Assembly (NCBI GenBank): GCA_030248065.1
Contig: JASAMV010007919.1
Location: forward strand, 79,225 to 143,224
Direction of reading: 5' to 3'
Length of the DNA stretch: 64,000 nt
From: Rhynchonema sp. JSB1_4
Lineage: Eukaryota; Nematoda; Chromadorea; Monhysterida; Xyalidae
Shown in pieces: positions 1-13,048 of the stretch; the first letter of the stretch is position 1; every line of letters begins with the position of its first letter. The notes below the pieces were generated by a model. It did no database searches, was not told the DNA's origin, and saw nothing but the letters and a program-made list of their open reading frames with translations. The position numbers were made by a program, and so were the translations under genes.

Positions 1-1221
1 TACCAAACGAAATCGTTATACAAGCGCCTTGAGCCCAATTCATGTTATCAACGTGCATTTTCAACCTCTCGGCTCCACCGTTCTTAAAATTCTAGCCAAT
101 GACACCCCTGTCAAAATCCAATGCGTTAAGGTCGATTTATACTTCTGACTTCCGGAAAGTAGAAGTCAAAATCCGGAGAAGTCACTACCACGCGGAAGTG
201 CCTGGCAACGCACTGATCGCTTGTAGTGATTACCTGCTCCGCTCTGTCCATTGACCGCTACCTGCCGTCTACTGTTCTTGCTCTGTTAATGAGCTGACCG
301 AACGGGCAGTCACAAATTTCTGACTGCTACTGCCAGTCAGAGTATAAACCGACCTTTACGTATGGGATTCAGTGAGAACAGAGAGTAGCGAAACGGGGAA
401 TCTGAAATCACGAACACGGTTGAGGACTTCTTGAAACGTTGTTGTCACAACCCCTGCCCCAGGCGTACATGTCCACCGATGTTCAGTCCCCCACATGTTC
501 CAACGCCCCCAAAGAATACATGTGCTTCTCATTGTATCTCTGACAAGTGCGACTCAACTGAGTATTACTTAGAGTTATACTGACGTCATTCATTTTCATT
601 AGTTAGCAAATTAACATCATACAATGCGTACCGTAAGGTAAACCTATGTCAAATGTTACTCCATTGTTAGTTGTTTTTACCTCGAAAATGTATCTCGTTG
701 CCGACATCGTGTCACTGTTTGGTATTGATTGCTTTTTATGTTTTTTTGGATCAATGCAACTGGTTTTGAACAAACCAGGAGATTAGCAGGTGCTCTTACG
801 CAGATGGTATAAATTTAGGGTGATATTTGCCAGATTTAATCACATTTGTAAGAGAAATAGAGAGAAAAATATGTAGAAAAAGCAAATAAGAAGTAAAAAT
901 GAGATCCGCCAAAATGCATGGTACTCATATTGTTGAAACAAGAACATGCACAAGCTACACACGACTAAAAACAAAACTGACGTGTGATGCAAAAATGAAG
1001 TATGTTTCTGTACAACCCAACAAAATAAATATACTAAATTGTGATAACGGAGTTTCGATAGAAATCCAAAAGTATTGATGTGTTCCCATTGTGTTATTGA
1101 ATCACTGTTCAACACGCTTCCGATGATGGTGTTTCTGTTGCGTTTCGGTGGATTCGGGGACAACGTTTCCATCCATATAACCAATCGATCATAATCAACC
1201 CATTTGTGAAACATCACATTT
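1..1221. other. no gene seen
   Basis: I see no exon here with splice signals and a protein-like reading frame. The stretch lies downstream of the minus-strand membrane protein gene that ends at 1222 and would hold its 3' flank. No RNA gene, satellite or clear inverted repeat was recognised. Confidence 0.4.
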
Positions 1222-1226
1222 TTATT
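1221..1226 (-). promoter_or_regulatory. poly(A) signal overlapping the stop codon
   Basis: AATAAA on the minus strand; its TAA (1222-1224) is also the stop of the membrane protein gene. Such an overlap implies a very short 3' UTR if this signal is used. Confidence 0.45.
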
Positions 1227-2413
1227 GCTGTACAATGGTGTCGAGTGTGGTCTGTCGCTGTGCGTACGCCCTGCTCAATGTTCGTCGGGTGCTGCGATCA
1301 AATCGGTACACCGGGGTGTCGTCAGACTTGAAGATGCCAACAGGACCACCGCTGTCTGCTGTCGGCGTCGGACTTAATCGGATCTCAGAATGATTGTCTT
1401 TGGGTAATTCGACGTTGTTGTTGTCGTTGTTGGGTGTGGTCGTGTTGCTGTTCGATGTTTGACGTGACAGATTCTGAGGCGCCGACGCTTTTGTGCGCGC
1501 TGCAATGGACCGACAAATATCCCAAGCTCATTTCACGCAAAATAGGTATCACCCAGTACCTCCTCCAAACATTACCCGGTCCAAAAACATGTCAGTCGTT
1601 ACAGCCTTGACGGGCACGAAGAATGAACATGTAACAATCACCAACATACACGCGTAAAAAAATTAGGCTACGTACATCGATGTGAAACATCACCTGACCT
1701 GACGATCGGCGTGACTCAGTCCTGGCCGGTATGTGTCCGACATGATTGACATTCGCATTCGTTTGGTTCATGTTCGGTGAGCCTCCGATGGTTGACGTGT
1801 CATTGAAATCAGACAGAATCGGCGTTTTCGAGTTGGCGCCAGGTGGACTCGGCTGGGTGGGCACAGCAGCAACGCTCTTTGCCCCGCCGCTGTTGTAGTT
1901 GAGATCACATTGCGACGTGCGCAGACGACGTGGCATGCGTTTGGAACGCCTGAACATAGATTGGGTGGGGTTGACTGAAGGATCACAGGACCACATCGTG
2001 TCACGGACAGAACAGCATCTGTTTCTTTTGGCTCTGCCCGTGCCCCGTTACGGACCTCATGCAAGTCGTACTGATGATAACCTGGTGCATCGTTTTAGTC
2101 CTTGAGCAACCTTCATACATATGTACGTACTATGTACGATTCCGTTGATGTCACTACCGTAACCAAACACAATCACAAAAGTACAGTATGATTGCATCAT
2201 AACGCACCCATCGGTTCTGCGTTTGCACATGAACACCAGCAACATCAACAATCCCAAGTACACGCCGCCCGTCAACGCATAGAGCACGATACGCACGTGC
2301 ACCATTTGCGCCTCTAGTTTGTTGACGTCATCGGTCATGCGAAGGAATTTGTCGCCTTCGAGCAACAGGGTGGACAGGAGGTCGATGCGACTCATTAGAT
2401 TGAAATCGCCCAT
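1222..2413 (-). CDS. unknown single-pass membrane protein, Ser/Thr/Asn-rich tail
   Basis: Three exons on the minus strand: 2208-2413, 1699-2033 and 1222-1499. Junction phases agree (2, then 1) and give 272 residues. The ATG at 2413 is the first in frame. Residues 1-39 are polar with a leucine-rich helix-like stretch. About 40-63 is one hydrophobic segment (core GVYLGLLMLLVFMC) followed by the stop-transfer run KRR. There is no N-terminal signal peptide, so the segment probably acts as a signal anchor. The remaining ~205 residues are basic and rich in Ser, Thr, Asn, Gln and Pro, as in disordered cytoplasmic tails. The stop codon overlaps an AATAAA signal. I do not recognise the family. The acceptor of exon 2 lacks a good pyrimidine tract, so that junction is the least certain. 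Function is unknown. Confidence 0.6.
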
Positions 2414-2938
2414 TGTTTAGGGCACAAGGCGGTCAGAATGGGCGGTTCTCTGGAAGTGAATATCTGTTGATGTCACATACATATGACCATACATTTGAGC
2501 GGATGCCGCTGAGGGTGTTTTCATGTCTTGTTATCATGCCTATCGATGGACAAAATTCCTAATCAACAGAATATCTGTGGGATATGTAAGTTTCCTTTTT
2601 TAGCTGAACAGCTGAACGTTTTCTGCTCCTCCCGAAGTGCTAGAATTCCAGTAGAGATATGTATGTAAGATCAGAGCGCATTTCACTGTCAATAAGTGCC
2701 CCATTACAAATGCACGTGTCGACACATAATTTTCATGTCTGGCTGCCCAGGTCCCGATGCACCAGCCCAAAATATAAAACATTGCTCGCAATCGCTCAGA
2801 ACGAATGGAGCATCATAAAAACGGTGATGTTGGTAAGCAACCATTGTACTTTTATGCATATAGGACACGCACAAGCCGGTTCTGCGGAAAAGTTCCTGAC
2901 ACCGAGGGCATGGACAACGAGACAGTTACGTAGCTTGT

Positions 2939-3088
2939 GTAAAGCCCTAACTATACTTTGTTCTCTGAAAGAACAGAGAACAAATTATCATGCGCTGATT
3001 GGCTCTCGCGCGGTCAGCAACCAATCAGTATGCGATAATTTGTTCTCTGTTCTTAGAGAGAACGAAGTATACATAGTTAGGCCTTTAC
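2939..3088. mobile_element. short palindromic MITE
   Basis: About 150 bp in which the left arm (2939-3003) is nearly the reverse complement of the right arm (3022-3088), with a ~20-base loop. Terminal bases are GTAAAGCCCTAACTAT on the left and ATAGTTAGGCCTTTAC on the right. Shared internal blocks are AGAACAGAGAACAAATTAT and CTGATTGG. There is no coding capacity. I found no convincing target duplication, so the superfamily is open. Confidence 0.65.
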
Positions 3089-6000
3089 TACGACAAAAGC
3101 CTCGCATAAAGAACAAAAGTCAAGAGCAATGGGAAAAAACAACATGACTGTGCAAACGAAGCAGTGGTCAGAGCAACAGCAAAACCGGCTAATGTTAACA
3201 ACATTGGTAAACACCCGGGTTCAAGAAGGTCTTGATAAGAACATCAGCCAGCACCGGCTGTGACGAGAACCCTTTGCGTGTGAAGAACTTGCTTGTGCAC
3301 AATTTGAGCACCGAAACGGGCGTGCAAACACAACACAACGACATAAATCTAGTGGAATGTAGTTTAATGACATGAAAAACGCTGCGGATAAGAGGCAATT
3401 AGCCGGCCGGGTCGGGCTCCGGCTCTTGCTTTCGACTCAGAACCAAGCAAAAGGCATAACGGTATTATATGTGCACGCTACAACTAACGGGCATTTTAGA
3501 TCGTTAAACTGAGAAATATAAACTTTTCGGCCTCGCATTTGAGTAATATTTTACGGGTATGGCTACACGAGACTGAGACTCGTTCATCAGAGCCTTTGGA
3601 AAGGCGCGAACTTTACTTTCTGCGTCTGCATGTTGGTGTCCATTCCAATCTCAAAATGGAACCACTCTTTTATGTCGCGATATAGTCTGTGACGTACGGA
3701 ATCAACAATGCTTTTGAAATTTGCTACTATATGCATTAAATTTAGACAGGGATGGCTTGTGGTAAGGTGGGCACCGCCTTGTCATGAACAACAGGTTATT
3801 TATTTTTACTGTACCCGAAAAACAAACTATCCATGTATATCTGAAACTTTTACGTCACGTGGAAAATCTGCACAATACGCGTGGTGTACATAACGTTAAA
3901 TGCAAACAGAGCGCGGAATGAAGAGGGTTCATAAGCCAGTATGCGCGATTACCATTATCATTAATCCAAAATTATTTATGCCAAATTCAACCCTGCCAAC
4001 ACGCGTGAGACCTGAGCTTGGGATACAGAACGGTGAAACACAAACAGTGGTGACTATAAAAAGCCAACATAATTCGAGGTCAGCTCAGCTCAGCATTGGG
4101 ATTAGGACGATGTCCGAGTGTTTGTACTTCGCATATAAGGAAGGTTCGCACAGCTCACTGCTGTGCATCGGAGTTGGTATCAATACATCGCGTCAGCGCA
4201 GTGCCTTGGTCCAAATGCAGTGCATCATGCTTTTACGCACAACATTAATATTCTGAGAGTACAATCGTTCGATGTTGTTCACGTGCCAAGCGATCATTGT
4301 TTGTGTGCATGAGCAGTGGATGCGCGGGTGTCACTTCCGTAACACATTAGTGCCAGCATGCCATCGTCATGAATGAAGGGCGATTTTATGCCAAAGACGC
4401 ACTGCACCAAGTGTAAACTAAATACATTCTTGCATATGGTTTGGTACAAGAACACACCAGCATGACAGCTTGAACTTCGACTGGCCCGAAAAGGCATCAT
4501 TCCCTAATTTGCATGCGGCTTTTTGTTTCTGTCCCGAAAAAAGTGCGAGCAACGCGTGGTCCCTGAGGATTCCACCAGCACACATTCCAATTGAATATGT
4601 AATTTGATAGTGCCTTCGCGAACGCAATGAGTCCTGTAATGACATCATGACAGGACGGCTTTCAGGCAAATTTGAACCTCTGAAGACGTGGGTGCAATTT
4701 GGTGGGTGTCGGACATTGTGATACGGATACTGTATGGTTGAATTCGGTATGAATGCACAGGCTGAAGTGGTGAAAATTACATCAGAAAGAAACGGCTCTC
4801 CTATGATATGTAGTATGTATGTATACCTAATATTATGACCGTGGTGTTGTTAATCAAGATAAGGATGTTCTTCGGATCATATGAAGCTGGAACTCAGAAC
4901 CTGGAATTCTTGCATTCTGTCGCAATGAACAGCACTTACATTTGAGCACAACAAATACAAGGATACCTAATGTAGTACCTTGGTACACTACATTGGTACT
5001 GAAACAGACAAATCGATAATGCTAGATATTCGGGACAGACGATCAAAAAAGAGATGAAATTGGTATTTTTTGCCTTAATTTAGTGCCACATCATTTTTTC
5101 GAGCACGCAGTTCTAGTTGATCCAGTACCCAATACCTAGGACCAAGATACAGTATACATACAGTCGTTCCAAGAGCCAAAATGTGAGGTCATGTTGAACG
5201 CCATTCCATGTTGACTGAGGTCCTGCTTCCTCTAAACCTTCACTTGATTTTGTCAACCAAATTTTGTTTTTACTGAGTTCGAAAAGTCGGTTCGCGTCTT
5301 GAGCACACTCCATCAAGCGTACACACTATAATGCGTCCATACAGTACATCACCGTAATACAGCGTAGAAAAATCGAGAAAAGTTAGCCAACGCCAGGGGG
5401 CGCTCGGCTTCTTTCGAATGAAATATAAATAATTGTTCGAGCCGACTTGGCAACGGTTGATGGCGAGACTTCCGAAATTATCAATCATTAAATGAAATGC
5501 GCTGGTGTCTTGCAGTTACAGCTACCAAGTTCGAGAGAGGCAGTCACTGCACGCTGAACAAGCACATTATCGCACTTGGCTTGGGGTGTCTGTAGCTCAT
5601 GGCGCGGTTCTTTTGTACATTGATACAAGCACTTCAGCGCGCGCAAGACCAAAGTCAGGTTGTTCGTCCGGAGCAGGTTCACCAACGAACAGCACAAGGG
5701 GCGGCACATCAAGAAAGCGGCACACATCAGTGTAATTCGGTGGTGTTTGAGAGTGCGAAATGGTGTTCGCGGTCGCGCTAAATAATGATACATGAACGTC
5801 AATTGGTCATCTCTGCGGCTATACATAATGTCCAATTGTCGGGACCTATCGATGAACCACGCGACCCAACAATTGACGGGACCCAATCAGCGTGAGGATC
5901 AGTCAGTTCAGAATTGTCGTAGCACCCGGATTATGGCTACGATCCCGGAAGCACGCCGAAAGTCATTCGACGTAGTGAATCCAGAATATCTAAAGTGCCG

Positions 6001-7781
6001 CACGACCGAATACACATGCATGCGTCAGCCAGCACGACACTAATATTTGCATTTATCGTGAACGATTGTGCACAACTTTAAGTCAGGCTTATTTATTCCA
6101 TCGGATTAGAACGCGAAATAGAGACGCAACGCCGCAAAGCTCGAACGGCAATATCACGACTTGGTTTGTGTGCGATTACAAGAAGATGGCGCGCAGCAAC
6201 TTAGCATCTTCTACAATGACCCGGATGAAGGGACCTCGATCAGCATACTGAGGTCGTGCGTGCAAACATATAGCGTTCGCGTTTTTTTAAATCCAGACGG
6301 TTTCAAGTCGTTACTCCAAACAGTTCAGTGGAACGCACTGCACTAATGTTCTAATATAAGCACGGAGGAGCCAATACGATGCTTTGATGTTTTTAGCTGG
6401 CTGGCTACGAATGAATGGACCGAAATAAAAAGCGACCAGATGAAACATGCAAATTGCTATTGCGACTCAAACATCGACGGAACTTTAGTTTTTGCGACAA
6501 CGGGTAGTCCATCTCGTCTGCTGGTCGGTTTAGGCCACGGAAACAGCTGCCAAAAGAGTCAAACTGTATGCAGGAGAGAAAAGCAGCGGTCAATTAGAGA
6601 AAACTCGGAGGTACAATGTATTGCAAAATAAAGTCGTCATCATGAGACACTTTTTAAATCAAAAAAGGCATGGGAAATTCCTAATTGAATGAAACAGAAG
6701 GTATTCACACTGAAAAATCGAACAATGACGGCTGGCGGCGCGGTTACATGAAGAAATTCCCATGCTCAGATAGAAGTATCCGTCTCCAGTATCGGTTTGT
6801 CATGCCGTTTTCAGCATGCTCACACGTATGTACATATGTATGTATGTACGTGCAAAACAAAAGGGGAAAACAGCCAAGTAAGCAGCTGTTCTCTCCACGA
6901 AAATGTGTTGTAAAACGATGATGCCATGGGCCGACCTATACCATCGCGGACTCTTCAGCATCGCGGGTGTGAGTTGGCTCGCTTTTCGTGCCGCTGTTTT
7001 GTCCATCTAATACTACGCCAACGAATGACGCGCGTGCGTGGATTGATAAAATACTACGTACTTACATTATCTATGTGGTATATGTACACAAAGCTTGCGA
7101 TTGTTGCGCTCTATTGATATTGACAGACAGACAGTTGAGAAAGCAAAAGAATATTCAGTCAAGCTCTGAGCACGATAGAATTTATGGAGGTACACAACGT
7201 AACTCAACAACGTATACATACATGTACCAAAAGCAGCCCTGCTGCTGCTACATCCCAGCGATTTTAAGCAATGGATCGACGGATACAGGATAAAACGTAA
7301 AAAGTGGTGTTCCAATGGTCTTCCTCATTTTTATGCGAACATGTATTTCTCGAGGAAAACTGAGATGAAGTTTTCCCTTTAACAGGAGTGCATACACCAA
7401 CATGGGACCAGTAAAGTTTTGTGCAGTCATAAATATGGATTAATTCCGGTCAGGGATTAGTGCTTAATATCACTTACATACGTAGACGCATGTTTAGGAT
7501 TACGCAGCACAAACACACCACATTTGTCATCTGGTATCCCGACCACTTAATCAAGTCCAGACCTTGGCTGGTGCACATGCGCGTGCGACCATGTATGTTG
7601 TGGGCCAGACGCCTGGAAACTTTGTTTGAGACAGACTGCAGTGCACTTTTTGTGAACGGGCGGGAGTGGCAATTTTGTAACACATCCATTACCAATCCAC
7701 GGCACTTTGTCTTGGTTTGACTTGTCTTTTTTTGGAACTACTTTTGACATGTTGTCACGCGCTTATGTCATGGTCCATGGC

Positions 7782-8254
7782 TGGAATTCACAAAACAAAG
7801 TCAAGCTCACCGTCAAGCTCAACGTCAAAGTTCAACGTCAGATGTTTCGGCGTCACGCTGGCTCGTGCAGTAGACGCGATTTTCTAAACGAAGGGTAAAC
7901 TTTGACGCACTATTGTGCACGACTGGATGCGTTTCTCGGGATACTGTTATTTTAAGGACGTAGCACAAGCGTTTCTGAAGATTATTTCTGAGTTATAATA
8001 ATTTCTGAGTAATGGTATTGAAATAATGTTGCGATTATTGACCGCAGTCAAAATTTTTTGCATCTCCATGCTATACATCCCTATAATAATATTTTGGCTA
8101 GATAAGCATCCAGTCTTGCACGATAATGCGTGAAAGTTGGCCCTTAGTTTAGAAAATTGCGTCTGCTGCACGAGCCAGCGTGACGCCGAAACATCTGACG
8201 TTGAACTTTGACGTTGATCTTGACGGTGAGCTTGACTTTGTTTTCTGAATTCCA
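7782..8254. mobile_element. inverted-repeat element with ~150-bp arms
   Basis: The left arm (7782-7930) and right arm (8105-8254) are imperfect reverse complements, starting TGGAATTCAC and ending TGAATTCCA. The arms carry repeats of GTCAAGCTCA / AACGTCAA type motifs. About 175 bp of AT-rich DNA lies between them. Open frames across the arms are products of the repeat, not genes. The target duplication was not resolved. Confidence 0.65.
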
Positions 8255-11200
8255 CCCCATGTTGGTCACATTGATCATCAGCCCAATGCAATGCAGCAGT
8301 GTGACAAGTGGAAACAAATTTGACGAAAATGCATGGCCGAACATTTACAAAAAGTTAACGGAACTGAAGAAGAAAGTGAAGACAAAAATAGAAGCCACCA
8401 GCCGGCAACCATAGCAAAGTTCAGCATGTCAGATTGGAAAGTGGGTTAGAGATAGAGACTCTTCGAAATGGACTGGGGTAAGAAAACAAGGTGAAACCTT
8501 TCAAATCAAGCTCTGTTCGCACTGATGAAGAAATGAAGCTGTAAGTGGCTGCAGACATGAACATTAGAGAAAATTGCGCCACCCAGAAAGCAGCAAGATC
8601 CGGAATATTAGCGCTGCGGCGGCTTGGCACCAATTGCTTCCAACAACGCGCACCGGGACCGGTTGTGTCAAAACTTTGGTGATTTCAGAGGTCACTGCAT
8701 TTAACAACTGTTATGCAAAACTTTTAGAAGCTTGGCTGAAGTCTCACTTGTCACTACGAAGCTTCGAAGTCTGCTAAAAAAAGAAAATGATAACGGCAGG
8801 TGGATGTGCTTATGCAGGACCTGTGCTTGTGCAAAACACGAGTTTGCGCATGTGGTATTTTGACAAGTTTTCCCGGTGAATGATGCGGTTTGGGCCAAGA
8901 TTACGTGTGAATATAGGATGCTACAGCATCGCTACAGCGACCCAGCGTGATCACATCAAAGCAAAAAATTTATTTCACTCAATTAAGCATTGTAGCGCAT
9001 TGGCTGCTGTATTTTACGGTTTTTGACTTTTCCGAACATAAAGTCGCACTCTCGCCGCACACCTGAAGCGCGTTGCTCGTTAATTTGAATGCACTTGAAT
9101 GGAGCTCACTTGTGGTTCCAGTCCTGCAACAAGTACACCAGGACCCCGCCTTACATCAGAACTCGAGATCTACACCATCTAGTGTTCATTCTTCCTCCAA
9201 CGTGAATCACATGCCATAAGTAACGGATGTGATGGGTGCAAATTTAGTGCCCACAGTGCCCGCCTTGGACCATGACAACAAAATGTGACTGCGCGCATGG
9301 AAGGTGCGTAGGACAACAGCACAGAATGGGAACAACCTGTGAGACTGCGATAATATCGACAATTGAAGCACTGGAGTGTGAGGAAAAAGTGTTTTTGGAA
9401 TGCGATTGGGTGCATGGGCGTTGGGAGCAACCATATATTTTGAGTTTCCTTCGACACTCAGGGTTAAATGAGCACAACATTTCACGATATTCACAGCTTT
9501 TTTGAGTTTCCATCCAGCTATGTACCAGTAGTAGCCCAGTGGAATGCATCAGAATTAGGAATTTGGCACCATTCAGTCTTAGACACACTTGGGCTTGTGT
9601 TTTTCACGTCCGAAACGAAATGAGCAACTGTCTGTACCAAACGTATGTACTTGGAGACAATGATATGAATCCATCTAGTCAGATGAAGTGGAAAGGAGGA
9701 GGTTGGATGCATTGCACGAAACACAATAGGAAGGAAATGTGGCGTGAAATTGATCCCAAAAATTGCGCCTGGCGTGCGCCGACCTTTTTGCGCTGTTCAC
9801 GATTTTCTGCTAAAAAAACTGAGCCCAATGCAATCTGAGTGCACACGCGCTGCTGCTCAACGGCTTATCCACGTCATAAGCTCTGGAGAGACAGAAGACT
9901 GACGGGAAATTTTAGAAAAAAGTTCAAGCTTCATGATCTATGGCGGCACATCAGTGTTTTTAATTTTGGCATTTGCTCAAAACTCTGTTTTTTATCCACC
10001 AGCGAGTGCCCAGATGACATTTACAGTGTACCGCGGGTTGATTGTGTGATGTCAAAGTTGTTGCAACAATTGTTCGTGTATTACCTATATCTGCAGACAG
10101 CGTTGTCGCAACAAGCGGTTGGCGTGTGCAATATCGAGCTACATACACAAGACTATCAGGAATATTGAAGAAAGGGTGTCGTGGTTGTGCGGACGCCATG
10201 TGCATCATGTGCATTGGTTTGGTTTGGTCTTGACACCTACATTATGACGATCCATTGACCAGACAAGCTACAAATGTATGGTAACAAGCGAAGAGGGTGC
10301 GAACACTTGAAACACAAACACTTTCACACCTTGGCCTATTGCCATTGTCTGGACAAAAAGCTGCCTGGCTAATAGGCAAACTTGTGTGGGTTGTCAGTGC
10401 TCGTAGCGTCGGATCTGCGCAAATGCCACATACATCATGTTGCAAGCTCGAGATATTCACTCTGCTACACTGGATGCATCATCAGCTGTACGGAATATGA
10501 TTTTTGGAAACACGTTATTAACGCTTGATTAAAAGTGCAAATTTACAGTACGACATCGAGTTTGTACCAACAACATATGGCATACTACAGACGTGAAAAT
10601 TTGTCTCGCGTGTGGCTTAGCATAAAACTCAGGGTACATACACGTAAAGGTATAGGTATGCATGATAGTACCATGTATGATGGTATCGACTTCCACATGC
10701 AGTTATAGAACAAAAAACAAACCTGGTGGTAAAACAACTGAAAATACCCACCGAGCCAATACCCCAAGCTTGTCATAGCAGTGTTTCAGCACAAAAAGTG
10801 GATGTGTATGTGCGTGCAACGAACTCGTGAAAGTAACACCAGAGCACAAATTTAAAGCTCGAGGTCGCTGTTTGTATGTGTGTCTGTGATGAATGCATTC
10901 TGTGTGGCCTGGACTGCGGTCACACTTTAGACTTGCGCCAGCTGACAATCACAGTCTGACCCGCACGCTCTAATCGGGCCCAAAACTGCATCCTATGGAT
11001 CCGGAACCCCCACGTACCAGGATGTTGCGCCGGGTCGCGTATCGAGGTCGATATGTCGCGCTTTCGCATGAATACGTCCGGGCAAACAAACGTATCGACG
11101 CTCTTAATGCGACTAATGACACACACAAGTGCATATGCGTGTGCACTTATTAGCAATCTTGACTGGACTCAACTCAACGGACGGCAACAATGTACCGAAG

Positions 11201-11755
11201 TTGTGCACGCTCAATATTTGGCACAGTTGCAGCCGGTCACCTTCAGGATACCATTTCCTGACACTCATTACGTGTCATCTCTGTTTGTGGTGTACGAATT
11301 AAGAATGTCATGTGCTTATGCGACCGTGTTGTACTTTGGAATTCGAATAACCTAATTGACATATGGAGGGTTCATTGCAGTCACTGGATGTATACCAGCT
11401 AATATTGTCCATGCCAATTGTTTCCGGTGCCAGAAAGCAGCTAATGAAGTATGTCCGGGCCAAATCAACGGGGACACCAAATTCCACTCGATTTGGGTGG
11501 TGTATATTCCGGTGGGCTGTGATCCAGCCCAAGGGCACTCCCAATGAGTGCAGATGGTCGTATCAAGTTCCACTCGTGCACTTTTTAGTTTATTGGTGTG
11601 CGAAATTTTGACGATGTCAGATGAAATAATAGTCAACTGTGAAAACAGTTTAAATTCAGGAGAATGGACACATTCTTTTCATTGAAAACTTTGAACACCA
11701 CGTTCGAATTCATTTTAAAGTTTTAAATTTTACCAGTACAATTCGTTAGTTTGAG

Positions 11756-11986
11756 TATAGTCCATCCATCAGCTCATGACACTTTTGGTCAGCTGAAAAG
11801 CTTGACAGGATCCAGAAGTGCTGTTCCGGTTCCGGTTGGCTTGCGAAAAAGAAAAGAAAGAGAAATCGGTTTTTATTTTATTTTTGTGCGCCGTTTTCTC
11901 TGACATTGCCTTGCGGAGGAACAAGTTTTCACAACGGAACCTGAACCTCCCAACGAAAAGTGCCATGAGCTGATGGACGGACTATA
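11756..11986. mobile_element. MITE with TATAGTCC ends
   Basis: The terminal inverted repeats begin TATAGTCCATCCATCAGC and, read inward from the other side, TATAGTCCGTCCATCAGC; they continue through GCTCATG and CACTTTT for about 50 bp. The total is 231 bp. The TA at each end would fit a TA-targeting (Tc1/mariner-like) element. Related TATAGTCC ends occur at 54616-54978. Confidence 0.6.
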
Positions 11987-12167
11987 CGCACAATCACAAG
12001 TCACGATTACACGGTGGCTTCACAACATGAAGTGGGTATGTGCCCTGCGGAAAAACAGCAATTTTTTTAGCGAGTCACAGCAGTACAACACAGCAAGATC
12101 GATAAGTCAAATCTTTCAAACAAGTGTGGACAATGTTGGCCCAATGTCTCTATAGATTCATCTTTCA

Positions 12168-13048
12168 TCACACCATTTCATAATAGTCACTGTCTTGACT
12201 GTCGACTACAGTCATCACCCACGAAGCATCGCCCTCAATACCGTAGTGCAATGTGCATGCCTGTGTGCCGGGATGGTGCGTGTAGGACACACATGTTGGG
12301 TCACGACTGCAATAGAATCCGCAACGCATGCCTGCAATGCGAATTCATGTGTGATCGGAGAAATAGGTTACCGATGGGCATGATAACAAATGAGACTCAC
12401 TGACCTTGACGGATTCCGGTGATCACATTGAGTACTGCTCTCACAGCTTTTTTTCCAACATTCACCCGGTAGCTGTGCGAGATCAGGTTGCCTATATGTA
12501 TCATTGAAATATGTCATGTGCAGCACAACGTGTTATTATACATCAGTGTTTGCTTCAATCGATTAAATCGAACAAACGATATTGACAAATCATGAGATGT
12601 TGATTGGTGGCGCCGGCATCATCGACCGTCATGTCGCTCGGCCCAATCAACAGCAGATTGACTTGACCGTTGTTCGGGAACACAAACAGTGGCTGAATCG
12701 CGGTAAAATATTGGTTTCAACTGTTTCATCAACTTTTTACTTTGTCACCCACCTGGATGTATGATTGAGGTATTGTGTAGACGCGCAACCATCGGTCCTC
12801 CCATTCCCAGCCAAAGTAGTGCCCACTGGTCTCGTTGCGTTGCCATGCGTTCACCCGGTAGTACGTGCTTGGCTGAAACATTTGATCACAACGGGATGAT
12901 GTCATCAAAAACCTGAATTAATTTATTCAATACGACATGTTCAAACCATGTTGACATGCATCACCGCTCTCATTGCATTGCTGGGCAGGGCTGCCAGATA
13001 ACCGGACTCCATTTCGTTGCATTCACGATTCACCGGATCGGCGATTAA
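12168..13048 (-). CDS. C-type-lectin-like and PAN-like secreted protein (5' end missing)
   Basis: Five minus-strand exons fit together: 12965-13048, 12753-12872, 12574-12692, 12405-12472 and 12168-12331 (stop at 12168). Phases agree and introns are 60-101 bp. Read in order, ECNEMESGYLAALPSN resembles the first-cysteine and 'LA..pS' block of a C-type lectin fold; FGWEWEDRW resembles the central W.W.d segment; HLMICQY resembles its closing cysteine strand. The inner cysteine pair of the fold is not visible. The last two exons give CGFYCSRDPTCVSY and a later C, like a PAN/apple module. There must be more sequence upstream, including the start and signal peptide; a possible exon is at 13761-13906. 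The domain reading is inference from short motifs. Such proteins usually act outside the cell in binding or recognition; the ligand is unknown. Confidence 0.5.

Larger units (their letters stand above)
2414..12167. other. long region without an assignable gene
   Basis: I read the open frames on both strands and found none that gives a protein-like product with consistent splice junctions. The region contains at least three inverted-repeat elements, listed separately. Weak lectin-like fragments near 6.1 and 11.4 kb were not strong enough to call. It may include long introns, promoter DNA or decayed repeats. Confidence 0.35.

Noticed and set aside
2659..3147. 162-codon plus-strand frame
   Set aside because: Its second half runs through the palindromic MITE and the first half has no recognisable features.
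6066..6346. Plus-strand frames with WFVCDYKK and QLSIFYNDPDEG
   Set aside because: Look protein-like for short stretches but lie in different frames with no splice support.
9179..9838. Several overlapping frames on both strands, one Cys-rich (CDCAHGRC)
   Set aside because: Too many frames are open at once, and no splice-consistent product could be built.
11308..11636. Possible lectin-like exon on the minus strand (SDCNEPSICQ)
   Set aside because: A single short motif, two competing frames and no joined exons; could be chance.
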